Shown piece after piece: positions 49,655 through 63,800 of a DNA stretch of 64,000 nucleotides (position 1 is the stretch's first letter; each line of letters starts with the position of its first letter). Source of the DNA: Paramecium pentaurelia. Lineage: Eukaryota > Ciliophora > Oligohymenophorea > Peniculida > Parameciidae. The notes beneath the pieces were generated by a model. The model had not been told where the DNA came from, searched no databases, and saw only the letters and a program-made list of their open reading frames with translations. The DNA is taken from assembly GCA_905183005.1 (NCBI GenBank), contig CAJJDO010000144.1, forward strand, positions 233,738 through 297,737. Direction: 5' to 3'. The position numbers were made by a program, and so were the translations under genes.

Positions 49655-52600
49655 ATGTAAATTTATCTTTCTTTAGCATTATTCTTCATTTATTTCGTGG
49701 CAGAGAGTAAGTATTACCTAATACATTTAGTTCAAGCTTAAACGAAACCTACAAAACCAAAAACTGTAGTTCCTGTGATCATTACAAGCGCATCCTGCCG
49801 TCCAGCATCTGCTGCCATACCTTAAGGCTCATTAGCTGGAGGAACAACTTTGTATATACAAGTAAATTATTTTTAAACTACTATTAGGCTTCTGGATTAA
49901 GTACTACTGTCTCAAAAAACGAAGTGTTTGTGGGAACATACCCTTGCATAGTACCAGAAAATGGGGTTTCAGGGTTGTCAATCATTTGTGTTACTTCTCC
50001 AGCCAAGCCAGATGACTAAAGTCTTGGGTCACTTCCAATCGTAATTAAAGTAAAAGGATCTGCAGATTCTACATGCACTGCAGGTGTTTATTGTTACTTT
50101 ACCTATTTGAAATCCTTGACAAGCCAACTTAATTTCGTAAGTCCAAGAGTTAACTACCCCAGTCAATGGAGCTTTTTCAGAGGTAGATTTTTAGTGAGCT
50201 CTTTGTCAAGTGCACAATTATAGATTTAATTTGAGAATTAAATTTGTGATAGAAGCTAATCTTCACAATCAGATATTGATGCCAATGATGACATTATTAA
50301 GTGCTAAGTACCCACAGATGGTATAGCAGGCATCTACCCGATCTACATAACAACTGTAAATGGTAATTAATAGAACAGTGTATCAGTGTCATAATAATAT
50401 ACCACTACTACAGAAACTTACCAATCAATCATACTTCCTGTTATTACAGGTTTAAGTACAAAAATGTTGTCAAAGAAGGGAGGAATGTTAAGTATTTATG
50501 GTCTTGGTTTTGGATATGGTACTTGTTAAGTTAGAGTTTATGTTGGAGGATAACTCTAATTAAAAAATACTGTAGTTGTTGGAAATGATGGATCCACCAT
50601 CACCGTTAAGTTTTTCAATATCACCATTGAAGGTAAAGAAGCCTACGTTGATGGAAGTGGTCTTAGATATAAAAGATGGTGGGGAAACACTGTGTACTAG
50701 AATGATTTCATTGGAGAACCAGATGTTCAAAATGTTTATGGAACATATTATAATTAATAATTCAAAGGATTCTTTAAAGCTCCAAAGACAGGATAATATA
50801 GATTCTATGTAGCTTCTGATGATAAAGCCACTGTTGAATTGAATAGAAACCCTTCATCAATAGATAATACAAAATTAGAATTGATTGCTGAGAATTATCT
50901 TTCAGGTTATAGAAACTACTGGTAAAGTGAATTTTCTAGCACCCCAGTTAATTCTATATCAGATTATATCAATCTTGAAGAAGGTTAATACTATTAGATC
51001 CAAATTAATCATACAAATGGTGCTGGTCCAGGATATCTTACAGTCTCAGTTGAAATTGAAGACGAAACATTCACTGAATATTCAGTTGGTGCCCTATACA
51101 GTATCTAAACTACATATGATCCAATTAAAGAGGAAGTAGAATATAAAGTGTTTAACTCAGTTGAGGATACTAAATTATCAGGTTAATATCAATTGGTTTT
51201 TGCAAGCTCAACTGCTAATCCAGCTTTCTCTTATACTACAGGTTGGCTTTCAACTCTTGCCACTGCTGATTAAGTTGCATAAGCTATTAATGCACTTGGT
51301 GTCTACAGTGTGACAGCAACTAGCACTAAAGTAGATTCTGTTGGTGAAGATTTGATAGACTAAACATCCACTACATTTGCTGGTTTTAGATATGTGATTA
51401 CATTCTAAAGATACAGAACAGTTTAAGTCAAACCAACATTTGTATTTAATATCACAAGTAATGCTAACAGTGCTATTGGTAAATCCTCAGCTATTTTGGT
51501 AACTCCATCAACTCCTATTGAAGGTACATTCCAGTTAAGCTATTTTGATTATGAGAGTGTTGAATAATACTTGAAATTTGGTACATCAGTTGATTTACCA
51601 TTTGATTTATCTGCTTCTGCTTTAGCTGATGCTATTTAGACTACAACTGGATATAGACCTTTAGTTTGGACTGAAGGAACACCATTAGATGGATATACAT
51701 GGAAGGTCTAAATGAAAGGAGTTTAAGAATTAACTAATTTTAGGGTTGTTACCAATAATTTGATATCTGGAAATGGAGAAGTCAAAGTAACCATCACAAC
51801 TCTTTCTTAAGCTAGTTCAAATATTCTTTATGAACCAATTCCAAATGAGTTATTGTTTACTTATTCAAAAACACCAACTGTTTCCATCACTTTAGATGGC
51901 TTATTAAGTGCTTGTGCTTAAGAAGGTGCTTGCAATTTGGATGCTCCTGTTGATTTGAAATTGACTATGACTGATTTTACTTATGATGAAGCTACAACAC
52001 TTGCTCTCCATATATCAACAGAGGGTAGTACTACTTTAGGAAATAGTTTGGATGATACCTTATCCACTATCACTTTCGGTGATTACGATTGTTATGACAT
52101 AGCAATGGTTAAGACTGATGACTATGAATATGATTTCACTTGTACTGTTGATGGAACAGAATTTGAGTATGGATAATACTTCCCAGTATTCCATTATGAA
52201 GAATATGGAAATGCTGATGTTGATCCAAATGTGCTTCCATATTAAGCTCCTTTGATAATAACACACATCACTCCTACAAGTGGATCAGAAGATGGTGGCA
52301 CTGTTGTTACTATATTTGGTAAAGGATTCCCTAAAGAAATTACATCAGAATTAACTGTTAATCTTGGAGGAATTTAGACTGTCATCAAATCAACCTCAAG
52401 TAACTAAGTGGTTATAAAGACTCCAACATATGATTAATCAATGCCTGATTCAATAATTATTTTGCATTTTAAGGATGGGCAAGCTCAAAACCCTGATTTT
52501 ACTTATGATCATACAACTCATATTTCAATCACAAGAGTATAAGAGACAATATTAACTCCAATTTACAAAGGATTCAACACTATTATTGGTACTGGGTTTG

Positions 52601-55600
52601 GATCGATCATTTCTGATATTACAGTTGAATTAGTAAATGCAGAGAAAACTTATGAATGTCCTGTTGTTAGTGTAAAGGATGATGAGATTGTTGTTTATTT
52701 AAGAGGAGGTCTACCAGGAGAATACAGATTCATTGTGAATAGAGCTGGAGTAGGAGAAGCAACAGCCGCTGGAGATGCCAATAAATTTTAATACAATACA
52801 GTTATAACTAGTATTGAAAATGCATCAGGAAGTGATGCAGGAGGTACTAGAATCAAAATTAATGGATTTAATTTTGTTCCTTAAGAAACTATTGTATTTA
52901 TTGGTGATGAAATCAATTGGATATGTGATTTAGACGAAGATGCTTCTAGTTCTACAGAATTATATTGTGTGACTCCACCAAAACATTATAGATACACAAC
53001 TCCTCAATAAGTTATTGTGACAACAAGAATTTTATTTGATTCTATTTGCCAAGGAAATTGTGAGTTCACTTATGATTCCACATAGACCTTAGCCTGTGGT
53101 GCACCATCTGATTCCACTGCAAGCGAAGGTTCAAGACTATTATCTGAAGATTAACTTGGATTACCAGATTATTAAAAATACATTTTACAAAAGAGAGAAC
53201 ACCCTGAACCAAAAAGAATTAAGCCTTCTTCTGGAATTAGTCATTACTAAAGTTATGAAACTAGTTCAAGAAGAGACTTATCATTCTGGAATGATTACAT
53301 CTTTGATAAGATTAAAAATTACACAGTTGATTAAGTCGAAAACATATAATGCATTACAACTAGCTCATAAACGGTAACCATAGTATTCAATGATAAATAC
53401 TCAGTAACAGGATCCATTTCAGAGACTGGATAATTGGTATATACAGTACCTGATTTACCTTAAGGTGAATACAAGACAAGAATCCTTACATCTACTGGAT
53501 ATGCAACAGGAATGTGGATAACTAATGTTGAATTGTAAATTACAGCAATTTCAACAACTACAATTGTATAAGGTGGATAAGATATTGAAATTGAAGGAAG
53601 TGGATTTGGAGATGATAATGAAATTGAAGTATACATTGGAACATGGAAGTGCTTAAGATTGAAGAAGACTGGACATAGAAAATTAAAATGCAGAACTCCA
53701 AGAATCACAACAAATGCTGGATATGGTGTTAAAATACTCTATCGTGATATTAGAAAGAATTTATAAGCAAAGTCATCATGCTAATTTTCAACTAATCTTA
53801 CTGTTACTAATATTGGTTAACCTGCTATAACATAAATTAATAATAATGCTGGAATTGTATATGTTTCTGGAAAATCAGCTTATACTTATAATGCATCAAC
53901 TGAAACCTTGACTTTCAATATTTTAGGTACTAATTTGGGTGCTACAACATTGAATGTCCGTTTAGAAAAAGATGGTCTTGATGATATTGTAGGAACTATT
54001 GTTTCTAATAATGCTACATTAATTCAAGTTTCCTTCGCTAATGTTCCTTTAGGATAATTTGATATTGTTGTTTAATGTGATGATAAAGTTGCAATATGGA
54101 CAACCTGGTAATATTAGAAGATTATTTTCTAAAATCCAGTTTTGAGTGGATCGTTACCTAAGGCATCATGTAAAGGAGGAAAACATTTAGAAATTCATGG
54201 TCATGGTTTCCATGAGAGTCATAATGTTAAAGTTTGTGGAAAGAAATGTGATTTGATAAATGTTAATTATCACAGTATATTATGTAGAGTACCAGATTTT
54301 AACCCAGCATGGGCTAAAAAAGTATAGAAGGGTTTGTAATCCAAAAATTACAAACTTGATCATGAAGAATTCAGGGTGACTTCTGATGTTACAGATAAAA
54401 GTGTTGTAAAAAGATTCTATGATGAATCTGAAACTACTTATCATATATCTAATTCAGCTACAAATTGTTGGGTTTAAATTGATTTTGGAAAGAACAGAAA
54501 AATGAAATTAGAGCACCTTAGTTTCTTACCTAGAATTGATGTTGGTGCTTCTTATCTGAAAGGAGCTAAATTCTAATATTCTACTGATGGTGTAACCTTT
54601 AAAGATTGGTTCACTATTGATGATGATGTTCATAAAGGATGGAATGTTGAAAGACCCACCAAATGTGAAAATTCAAAATAAAAAAATTCTCATGGTGGTA
54701 GAGATGAAGATGATGAACCTGAACATCACAATAAGAATATTGATTTAGATGGCATCAGAGCTATTAAATTCATAGATCCAAGAGGAGCTAGTGGATCCAG
54801 ATGCTAAATTGCTGATATAGATTTTAGAGGATGGCTTGAGAATGATTCAGATAATGAGACTAGTAGTTCTTGTGATACTGAAATATTTGTTGACGATGAC
54901 TCGATGGGTGTTATAAATTCTAGTGTCACTTATGATACATCTGCTACACCTGTTATTATTAATGTCTTACCTAAAGATATTCCCCCTCATACTTAAACTG
55001 TCATTACCATCACTGGTACAGGCTTCATCTCAGGATCAACCTCAGTATTTATTGATGACATTGAATGCTAAATTTAATCTGTGACTGCTACTGAAATTAA
55101 ATGTTTAAGTGGATTGAAAGATGTTACAACTGCTAGTGTGACTAACAAATTCAAAGTTGTTGTAGATGGAGATGAGGCAGTTAATAATGCTTAAGTCATC
55201 TATGGATAAAGATGGTCAGATATTTAGACTTGGGGAGGATACGTTTTCCCATCTGATGGAGATTCTGTTATGGTATATCAAGGTGCAACTTTGATTGTCG
55301 ATGTACATACTCCAAAATTAGTGCAAGTTTTGGTTGAGGGTAATTTAGTATTTGCAGATGATGCTGATACTTCTTTAGATGCATAATATCTTGTTATTAA
55401 TAGAGGAACTTTCTAAATTGGTACTTAAGCCGTTCCACATTAACATAATGTTAAAATTACAATTAGAGGTGAGGAAAGAGGAATATAATATCCAAATATG
55501 GGTAATAAAATGATTGGTTGCAATCAATGCAAAATCGATATTCATGGTAAAGATAGAACACCATCATGGACTTTATTATCCTAAACAACCACTAATGACG

Positions 55601-58600
55601 GTACTGTAACTGTAGATGAACCAGTAAATTGGTTGGTTGGAGATGAAATAATCATTACATCCAGCAATTAAGCCTAAAGCGAAGCTGAAGTTAGAAAAAT
55701 TGTTTCAATTTCTATTGATAAAAGAACATTGACTTTGAATGAGACTCTGAATTATATTCATGAAACAGTCTCAGAACATTTTGATGGAGTTGAATTCCCA
55801 AGAAAGGTGGAGGTAGGATGTTTGACCAGAAGTATAAGAATCTAAGGTGATTAAATGAATTATCATGGAGTTCATATTTACATTTAAGGAACACAAAATG
55901 AAGGCACTGAAGCAAGAATTGAAAATGTAGAAATAGTAAATGGTGGTCAATAAAGATATTTAAATAGATTCCCAATTAATTTCAATAATAATGGAGTAGT
56001 TTCAAACTCATATATTAGAAGCAATTCAATTCACAATTCAAATGCTCGTTGCATAGGATTGTAAAGTGTATCACATTTGGAAGTTACAGATAACATTTGC
56101 TACAACATTGTTGGCCATGCTATCTACATTTAAAATGGTAATGAAATGTACAACACTTTTGAACACAATCTTGTAGCTGTCGTTAAATCATCTTGGTAAT
56201 TATATCAATCAGATGCAACAGCAGCAGCCTTTTGGATTACAAATCCTAAGAATACATTTTTCAATAATAGAGTAGGTGGAGCAGAATGGTATGGATTCTA
56301 TTTAGCATTTAAATCAAACCCTTCTGGTGTTGCATCTACAAGTGATGTTTGTCCAACTGGTGTACCATTGTTGAACTTTACTAATAACGCCGCTCATTCA
56401 ACAGGAAGAATTGGATTAAGAATTGGAACCTTGATTCCAAAAGTTGCTCCATGTGTTTCTCATAGAAATGATGCATTAGATGATCCATTTAGTGCTAATC
56501 CAAGTGTCTAAACTAAATTATCAGGATTTATAACATGGGCAAATGCTTAAGTTGGTGTTTTAGCAGATAATTTAGGAAATGTTTTGATTGAAAACGTATT
56601 GATTGCAAGTTCAAAGATTGCTGGTTATCAACAACATAAAGCTAATTTCTCAGCTGAAGGTACCACTATTAGAAATTTTGTTATTGTTGGTTCACAAACT
56701 AATACTGGTTTGATTGTGCCTAGAACAAATGGATTTTTGGCTGACACAGTCAGATTTGCAAACTTCCCAGGTACATCAACCTTGATTGAATCATGTTCAG
56801 CTTGCAATAATTATTTGGTTTGGGTAACAGGAGGAAAGAATACTCACTTTAAAGGAATTAAGATTATAAATTCTGCAAGTGCAAGAATTATTCATTGGAA
56901 CAATTTCAGAAGAGAAATCTTTTGGGATTTAGATGGTACTCTAACTAACATACCAACTGGAGCTTAAATTGTGGCATATAAATTGCATTTGGATGGTTTG
57001 AATGGATGTACATATTAAAATACTGTATAATGGGATAATTCTTTGATTTGCGATTCATAATAAACAAAATTAAGAGATGTTGTATTCAATTACCCTACTC
57101 CTTATGATTCTCATGTCAATCAAGCTTTAAGAATTTATAGAGTTCCCTCTTTGAATGCTCCATTACCGCTTGAATTAACAAAATATTAATATGAATAATA
57201 TGTTGGAATTTGGAGTGGAGATATTGCTTACAGTCATGCATCTCAATTTGCTTTGGGATAAACATATAATATAAATTGGTACAACAATTGGTTAAGTCTA
57301 TCGATCATGTCATCTTAATACATGAGTTCTCAAGAACCTGGTCTTGTATTCAGATTCAACTATACTGTTTAAAGAGAAACCTTTGATGTTTATAGGAACA
57401 GAAATCACAAATTCCTTTCAAATTACAGTTAAGTTTCAGAAATTCCAAATCCAAATACTTGTAACAATGGTGACTGGTTCAATGATAGAACTACATCATT
57501 CTTTTATATTTGTATCTCTGGCAAATAAAGAATACAACAAGATTCAGTTGCACTATATGGAATCTTCTGCAGGGAGACTTGTCCTGCATATACTGATGAC
57601 GTTCTTGTAAAAATATAAAAGAAATGGTCAGACGTTTCAATTTGGCCAAATGGTAGATTACCAATAGCAGGAGAAAATGTAACAATATCTTATGAATACA
57701 TTATCATTATTGACATAGAATTGCCAGAATTTGATACAATTTTAATTCTAGGAGAATTATGGTTTGATAATGGAAGAGCAGTTACTACAATAAAAGCAAG
57801 AAAGATCTTTGTAAGAAATGGTAAATTAGTTGCAGGAAGTATTACTCAAGTATATACTGGTATAATTAATATTATCCTTACCGGTACTTCAAGTGATTAT
57901 GAACTATTAATTGATAATAATATTGAGGCAGGAAACAATGTTTTAGCTGTTACAGGTGGATTAGAATTATATGGTAAAGTACCATCAAGTAAGGTTGCTA
58001 GATTAACAGCAACTGCATCAGCTGGATCTAGTTCAATTACTGTGACAGACACTACAGATTGGTAAGTTGGAGATTGGATTGTTATCTCACCCACAGGCGC
58101 CAATCCAGACGAAGCTGAAAAAGTTTAAATTTCTTAAATTGTTGGAACTACAGTAATCTTTAGCGTTTCCCTTAAATACAATCATAATGGAATATCAACT
58201 AGCACTCTTGTTGATACCAGAGCAACAGTTTTACATTTGACTAGAAATATTAGAATTTCTGGTGCAACTTGGGGAGCTAGAGTCTTAGTTTATTCATTTA
58301 CTGAAAGGACAAGATTAAGAAGAGGATATGTATAATTATAAGGTGTTGAATTCATTAATGTTGGATAAGTGAATAAAGAATTTGCAGGTTTAGATTTCTA
58401 AAGTGCTGTTGGTGGTGATCCAGCTCCGTCTAGTGATATTATTGGATGTTCATTCCATGATAGTGATGGTTACTTATTCAAAGTAGAGGATTCAGAATAT
58501 GTTAATGCCGTCCATAATGTATTTTACAATGGATAAAAAGCCTTGGTTCAATTCATTAATTCCAAATATATTAAATTCTAATACAATACTATGGTATTAG

Positions 58601-60841
58601 TATAAAAGAGAGTAATTTCAATCAATTCTGCTATAACAGGCACCTATAATTGGGCTGTCTTAGCTTCCTTCAGATACGCTTCAGGCACCAAGATAACAAA
58701 GAATTTTATCCTTGTCTCAAATAATGTTGGTATCGGCTCCACTGACACAGGATTCCATATTATGGCTTCTCACTGTGATGATGAATCTTAAGCAGGATTC
58801 TTTGCAAACTAATGTTTTAACACAGTATAGGCATGTTTCCATTTAACCTAATCTAACACAAAATGCAATGTTGTTAAACAACTCTAAGCTTATAACTCTG
58901 GTGTCGGCGTTATGGCCTCTATTTATACTGAAACCTTTAAATTGAAGGACTTCTAAATCATTGAAGCCGATAGAGGAGTTGTCATCAAACCAGGATCTTC
59001 CAACAATTATGCCAATGTCATTTAAGTTTCTAATGGTTATATTGGTGCTGTCTTTGAAGGATTGAGATGCTCTAATACTGTTGCTTTCTAATTAGTTTCT
59101 GTCTCCTCAAATGCCTACCCACCTGTTAGTAGATCATCTAATAATGCAGATATTATTAACACAATTCAAAGAATGGATACTAGAGTATATATTGATAATG
59201 TCTAATTTGATGGATACAGATTGGCTTATGATCAACACCCATAATGCAGTAATAATGCTGTCTTTAGATAAAATATTTATGCATTGGATGTGGTTGGTCA
59301 ACATTACTTGACTAATACAATATGTTAAAATTGTGAATTTAATGCATTACTGTATAGTTTGAGAAATCCAAATTATGCTAAATTAGGATGGTATGGAGGT
59401 TGTGGTCAAATGGAATGCATTGGTTAAGTTAACTTCTTAATTGAAGATTAGACTGGTAGCTTCTTTGGTGAAAAAGGTTAGGCTATTGGTAATAATTCAT
59501 ATTTCGGTCCAAGTGCAGCATATTGCAGTAGATAAGAATAATGGAATGGATATTGGTGCCCCTTATTTAACATTGGAGTCTTGAACTTCCTTAGCACAGC
59601 ACCAGATCAAAATTTAAGACTATTTTCACCAACTACTTTAATGGGATCAGGATTCAAAAATATATTGAATGCATTTGCTGAATGGAATTGGAATGGACCT
59701 GAACCTTAAAACTCGAGAGAATCCAAATTTGTTGGATTGATTTAAATAAATACTACAATCAATATGACTAATAAGGGAGAGAATCCAACAAATTCAGATT
59801 ATTGGTTAAGTAAGAGAACTATCGCTGGACCAAATAATGAATGGGTGATCATTGAATTACAATTTGATGTTCCTAATATAGTGTAAGTCAGTGCCGATGG
59901 TAAATTAGTTTAACCTGGATTAACAAGAGTAATTTTATAATATAATATTTTAGATTAATTAACATATGAATTTAATGGAATACACCAATGTTTGTGGTTC
60001 AAATAATTATTTCTATGAAAATCGTACAATTCATTTTGTTGTGACAACTGGTTGCAAAGTGTCTCTTTCACTTAAAAACACCTTGATGATTTCTACTAGA
60101 TTGGAAATAACTACTTAAGAATTCTTTGGAGATAAATTCTTATAATATGCATTTGCCCTTCTTGGAGGTGATCCATATAATTACTTTATTGTTGGAACTT
60201 ACAAATCAAAGAACAGAAGATTTTTATCTAACTTTGTTGATGTTCAATGGGCTATTATTGATAATGCTGATATAGGCACAGTTGAAGCTCAAAGTTCTCA
60301 ATCAAATCTTGAATAAATTGCTGCTAATCTCCAATCGTTTAACCCTGTTGAATTAGGAACAGTCATCAGCAACACTGCAGAAATATAAACTATTAGCTCT
60401 TTGAATTTCACTTCAACTGAGCAACCTGATCCTTCTGCCAATAACTCTGGTTCACCCTCTGGTTCTGATGATCCTTATTATGGAAATGAACCAGTGAACT
60501 AAGGAGATGAAGAATACATAGATCCGACTCTCAATGATGATCTCCTTCAACAAAATGATTATGTTGGCAATTCTAATGATGATTCAAGTGAAGAAAATGT
60601 CTTCTAAAACCAAACTAAAAAAGGACTCAAATAACCTTAAGACAATTCAAACGACAATATTTTATTGATTTCAGTTGTTTGCGCAGTGGGAGGTGTAGTT
60701 TTGATTTCATTAATCATATCTGGTGCTTTATGGAACAGAAGATAGAATGTACTTAAAACCAGAGTTCACTAATAAAGTAACCCAGATATTCTGTCAAAAC
60801 CAGAGTAAATAGATGATGACATTGTGCAATACAATATCTGA
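49655..60841 (+). CDS. Fibrocystin-L-like (PKHD1L1-like) single-pass surface protein
   Basis: ATG 49655-49657 to TGA 60839-60841. Introns are 49707-49730, 49862-49887 and 59929-59953; the spliced length is 3704 codons including stop. The signal peptide (YLSLALFFIYFVAE) is cut by the first intron. Then come several IPT/TIG repeats (VIITSASCRP; SIYGLGFGYGTCQVRVYVGG). A PA14 domain is at about 312-460 (FKGFFKAPKTGQYRFYVASD). More TIG repeats extend to about 1550. A discoidin/F5-8C-like module is at 1550-1710 (CWVQIDFGKNRKM...GSRCQIADIDF). Another TIG follows. The first G8 domain is at about 1835-1990 (RWSDIQTWGGYVFPSDGDSV) with a right-handed beta-helix (PbH1). The second G8 is at about 2640-2810 (KWSDVSIWPNGRLPIAGENV) with a second beta-helix. 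A Ser/Asp/Pro-rich stalk leads to one membrane helix near 3643-3667 (NILLISVVCAVGGVVLISLI) and a 35-residue cytoplasmic tail. TIG, PA14, G8 and beta-helix in this order is the fibrocystin/PKHD1L1 plan. It probably forms part of the cell or ciliary surface. Confidence 0.92.
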
Positions 60842-63800
60842 AAATGATATGATAATTTTTTGTATGTGTCATTTGCCTATTAAAATTTAATTTTATAAAT
60901 ATGAATTAAGTATACATAAATTAATTTCTGATTGATTCATTTTTTAGAATAATTTATGCTCCAATATTTTAGTAACAAATACAATTGATGATTCTTTCAG
61001 CTTCCTTAATAATTAAAAAACAATATCCCACAGATATAAGAAGAAGATATCCTACATCTTTTAGAAATAAGTTACAAAGTTTTATAGTTAGCTAATTAAC
61101 TAAAAAAATTAGTTTTATTATCTGAAGTTTTTTAAAGAAAAGAGCTAAAATTTTCATAACTAGATAATTTTAAGATAAAAAGATACCATCTAAAATATGT
61201 TTATCAAATTTTATATTTAATTTTTTTCTGGATTTAAACCATCATTAAAAATCATTTTTTTCAACAACAGATTTAGGCTAAAAGAATTTATTTGTGGATT
61301 TCTCAAAACTTTCAAATTTTCTGAAATTCTCTAATATTATAAGAAAGTAAATTATTAATTATCAAAGTTGGCACAAAGAAAAATAAAGCCAAAATTGATG
61401 GACATGCTTTAATATAGGATGAGAATTAAAAAATCATAATATAATGTTTTTTAAATAATAATTAATTTATGTTAGTATATCCTTAATACAATCTATAAAA
61501 TCGTCCAATATGCATTATCCTTAACTATTTTTTATTTTATTATCATATTTGCTTGTAAATATATAGACATACGAAGCTCTTTTTCATTGCATTTAATTGA
61601 ATTTATCTATAAATGCAATTACATATTCTACATATAATATCAAGTTTGAATTTTATTAATTAATATGTCTTTTGCAATACTAATTATCATAATTTTAAAT
61701 AATCACTCAAAAAAACTTATAGGAATATCAACTACACTTCTTTTTATTATCATTCATTTTTTCATAATTTTTGTCAACTTGAAATTATATTCTTCCAACT
61801 TAATTTTGCTGATTAATTATTCCCATTACTTAACTTCTAATATCAAATTTGGCAGGAAAGATTTAGAAATATAGCCAATATCAAAAGCAATTACAAATTA
61901 CCTCTATAATATATTTCATTTATATTATTATTCAAACTTGTTTCTGATGTTGGCTCAACAAAAAGTAATTAGTGAAAAGCTAAAGATCTATCTGAAGTTT
62001 AACTACTTATATTATGTATTAATTGTGGGCCAAGTAATAGATAAAAAATTCATTCAAATTATTCTTAAAAAGTTGTAACATATCATGAATATGTTTAGCT
62101 CCTTGCCTGTTTTAATTTTTGTAATTTCTCTTATCCTGATTTTTCTAGATTCTCTTTATAAATTTCTTGTAAAAAAATCAGAATTATTGCTACTTTAAGG
62201 AACAGGAGTATACCATTCAGTGACTTTGAGAAAAGATTAGGAGAAATAATTTGGTTCTTTTCTAATATTTTAGGCATCTTTTAAATAATATTTACAGCTT
62301 GCCTTCTTTTGAGTTTAATTTTTATCCCTTCTTCTGTAAATTAAAAATCAATCAATATTAATTATTTTTGTATTTCTCATTTTTTTTAATAGGTAATATT
62401 CTGAAGTTGACAAAGAAGCCATTAATCCAAAATTCCATTTAAAAATGGGTCTTTATTTCTTAGCTAAAGCTTTATTTATGGATAAGCATACAAAAGGCAT
62501 AATAAATAAGATAAAGACGGTATAGTTTTTTTTAGAGAATATTCGATCATGAATGATAAGATTAAAGGCATACAATAAATGGATTGGCTCCTACGAAAGA
62601 CCAGTTTTTCTAGCTCTTTGATTACTATTCAACAAATGGAGAGGAACAATGGGAGGGGTGAAACTGATGTAGCTCCAAATTATTAATCATTTGGAGCATT
62701 ATTAAAAGACTAAAAAACCAGAAAAAAAACAAGATGACATTTGTGATAAGAGTAATTAAAAAATAAAGAACAGTAATTAATCAAAATATAATATAAAAGA
62801 GTTTTAAAAGAATAAGTGAACTCGAAACCAGCATCTTTAGATTTTTTTATTGTCAAAACAGGATAATAAAAACCCAAATTAGATGGTCATACTTGGGAAA
62901 TTATGTCAGTCTCTTTCTCTCATAATACCATATATCCATCTTTCTAATGGCAAAATAATCATTATATAAAGAAAATAAGGTTTAATGAGATAGTATTTCT
63001 TTTTTCATTACTATAGGTCTAAGCTTTTCCAAAAAGGCCAATTTTAAGCTTTACAGCGACTGTTTCAATTATAAACCCTTTCTTATAAAGTAAATAAATT
63101 ATTTTTAATTAGGTAACGTTAAATCCTATATTTTTAAATATTGTAATAAACATTAATTCTTCAATTTATGATTATAAAATTGTATATTAATGAATAATTA
63201 TTTTCTAAAATAAATAAATAATCACATAAATTTACGTGAGGGAAATGAATTTTATCATTAATTTTGGATTTTTAGTATAATTTAGTTAGTTCTAAAAATT
63301 TATCATCCTATTTCATTATCGGGTGTTAATCTCATTTTTATAGAGAAGAGAAATTGGGTTTTTTTTAAAGATTTAATATTGTGGATATGTATGGTTTACT
63401 TTTATTAATCTATTCCTTCCATTTTTATAATAGATTTGATTTTTAATTATTAGAAATTATGATAATTTATTTATTTAATCAGTTGATGAGTTTTGAAAAT
63501 CTTATGGGATATTATTTTTCGTTTAGATATAAATTAATTTCGTGAAAATCCTCTTGAAGTTAACAATGATTATACATAATCTCATAATCTCAGATATTTA
63601 TAAATGTTAATTATTTGATGTATGTAAAAAATTACGTAGTTCTATAAGTTAATCAGTAATTAATAATTAAGATTCTTAGATGATTGTTAGGGAAGATATA
63701 ATAAGTATCTCCTTATATCATAATTCTTTTACGGGATATGATTAATGTTTTTTTTATTTTTTTATTGATAAAATATATCCTTTTACTATTGTTGTATTAG

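Noticed and set aside
61665..61874. 69-residue hydrophobic plus-strand frame as a membrane protein
   Set aside because: Its Ile/Leu/Phe/Asn/Ser make-up is typical of translated AT-rich noncoding DNA, and there is no supporting context.
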